The notes under the pieces: generated by a model | What the model saw: only the letters and a program-made list of their open reading frames with translations | Databases searched by the model: none | Told to the model about the DNA's origin: nothing | In this document: positions 41,175 through 42,365 of the stretch, piece by piece | How the letters are laid out: each line of letters starts with the position of its first letter | Position numbering within the stretch: position 1 is the stretch's first letter | Position numbers and translations under genes: made by a program | Assembly: GCA_026393095.1 (NCBI GenBank) | Contig: JAPLAV010000069.1 | Coordinates: 1 to 42,365 of the forward strand | Length of the DNA: 42,365 nt | Direction of reading: 5' to 3' | Source of the DNA: Actinomycetota bacterium | GTDB lineage: Bacteria; Actinomycetota; Actinomycetes; S36-B12; UBA5976

Positions 41175-42365
41175 GAGACACCTCCATTACCGCTTCCATT
41201 GGATCTGTTCCATCTTTTTTAGCTTTTGCTTGAGCTAATAAAACTCTCTTATATTCACGAGGCATTACTTTTGTAAATTTCTTGAAGTCTTTATCATTTA
41301 GAAGTTGCTTTACTAATGGAGAATCTGTTTCTTCCAGATAATCTTTTAGTATTGATGACAAGAATTCTTTATCGTTGTCGTCTAATGATTCAAGTTCAAC
41401 CATTTCGGAATTGACATTTTCAACGTTTAAATCAACAACGTATGCGATTCCACCGCTCATTCCAGCAGCAAAATTTCTACCGGTTTGGCCAAGAACCACA
41501 ACTTTTCCACCTGTCATGTATTCGCAGGCGTGATCTCCCACTCCTTCAACTACCGCAGTGGCACCAGAGTTTCTAACACAGAATCTTTCTCCAACTAAAC
41601 CTCTAACAAATAATGTTCCTGAAGTTGCACCATAGGCAGCAACGTTTCCAGCAATAACGTTTAGTGAAGATTCAAATTTAGCTTTTCTGTCTGGTCTAAT
41701 TACGATTTTTCCACCAGATAGTCCTTTACCAAGGTAATCATTTGTGTCACCTTCAAGGCGAAGTGTTAGACCTTGGGGAATAAAGGCACCAAAAGATTGT
41801 CCGGCTGTGCCGTTAAATGTCAATTCGATTGTTCCTGTAGGTAAACCTGAGCCGCCATATTTTCTTGTGATTTGGCTTCCCAGCATTGTGCCAACGGTTC
41901 TATTCACATTTCTAATTTCAAATTGTGCTCTAACTAATTCACTCTTTTGAAGAGCAGGTTGGCAAATTTCAATCAGTTTGTTATCCAAAGCTTTACTCAA
42001 ACCGTGATCTTGTGTTGTGGTTTGACGAAGAGAAGCATCTTTATCGATATCAACTTTATGCAAAATTGGAGACAAATCTAGGCCAGATGCTTTCCAATGA
42101 CTAATTGCTTTTCTGGTATCAAGAATTTCAGAATGACCAATTGCTTCATCTAATGTTTTGAAACCAAGTTCGGCTAAATATTCTCTTACTTCTGTGGCAA
42201 TAAATCGGAAAAAGTTTTCTACGAATTCTGGTTTTCCAGTGAATTTTTCTCTCAACGCTGGATTTTGTGTTGCTACCCCTACTGGACAAGTGTCTAGATG
42301 ACAAACTCTCATCATGATGCAACCCATAACTACAAGTGGCGCTGTTGCAAATCCAAATTCTTCAG
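41167..42365 (-). CDS. gltB: Glutamate synthase large subunit, C-terminal part (continues past window end)
   Basis: [46 protein letters not shown] beta-helix domain. Frame stays open to the window edge. Confidence 0.96.
   Translation of the reverse strand, partial: EEFGFATAPLVVMGCIMMRVCHLDTCPVGVATQNPALREKFTGKPEFVENFFRFIATEVREYLAELGFKTLDEAIGHSEILDTRKAISHWKASGLDLSPILHKVDIDKDASLRQTTTQDHGLSKALDNKLIEICQPALQKSELVRAQFEIRNVNRTVGTMLGSQITRKYGGSGLPTGTIELTFNGTAGQSFGAFIPQGLTLRLEGDTNDYLGKGLSGGKIVIRPDRKAKFESSLNVIAGNVAAYGATSGTLFVRGLVGERFCVRNSGATAVVEGVGDHACEYMTGGKVVVLGQTGRNFAAGMSGGIAYVVDLNVENVNSEMVELESLDDNDKEFLSSILKDYLEETDSPLVKQLLNDKDFKKFTKVMPREYKRVLLAQAKAKKDGTDPMEAVMEVSRG

Overview
The window is a nearly gap-free train of about 40 housekeeping and biosynthesis genes, all on the minus strand, ending in the 5' part of a 16S rRNA gene at the left edge. 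Low GC, Actinobacteria-type gene order (argCJBD-R-G-H, mihF-gmk-rpoZ-coaBC-metK-priA-def-fmt, infC-rpmI-rplT-rlmB-pheS-pheT, pyrR-B-C-carAB-pyrK-D-F) and the 16S sequence suggest a streamlined freshwater actinobacterium, possibly acI/Nanopelagicales (inference). I see no phage, transposon, CRISPR or defence system, and no convincing new multi-gene system. The main points of interest are: (1) tyrS is frameshifted by an exact 77-bp tandem duplication; (2) argG is frameshifted by an apparent ~64-bp deletion that removes the HGCTGKGNDQVRFE region, so (1) and (2) may be assembly errors; (3) argF is absent from an otherwise tightly coupled arg operon; (4) infC probably starts at a rare AUC codon behind a structured leader; (5) a PyrR-binding translational operator lies upstream of pyrR; (6) argC, rpe and pyk have promoters with leaderless geometry, argC with nested palindromes; (7) the RNA polymerase omega subunit has a long acidic tail.
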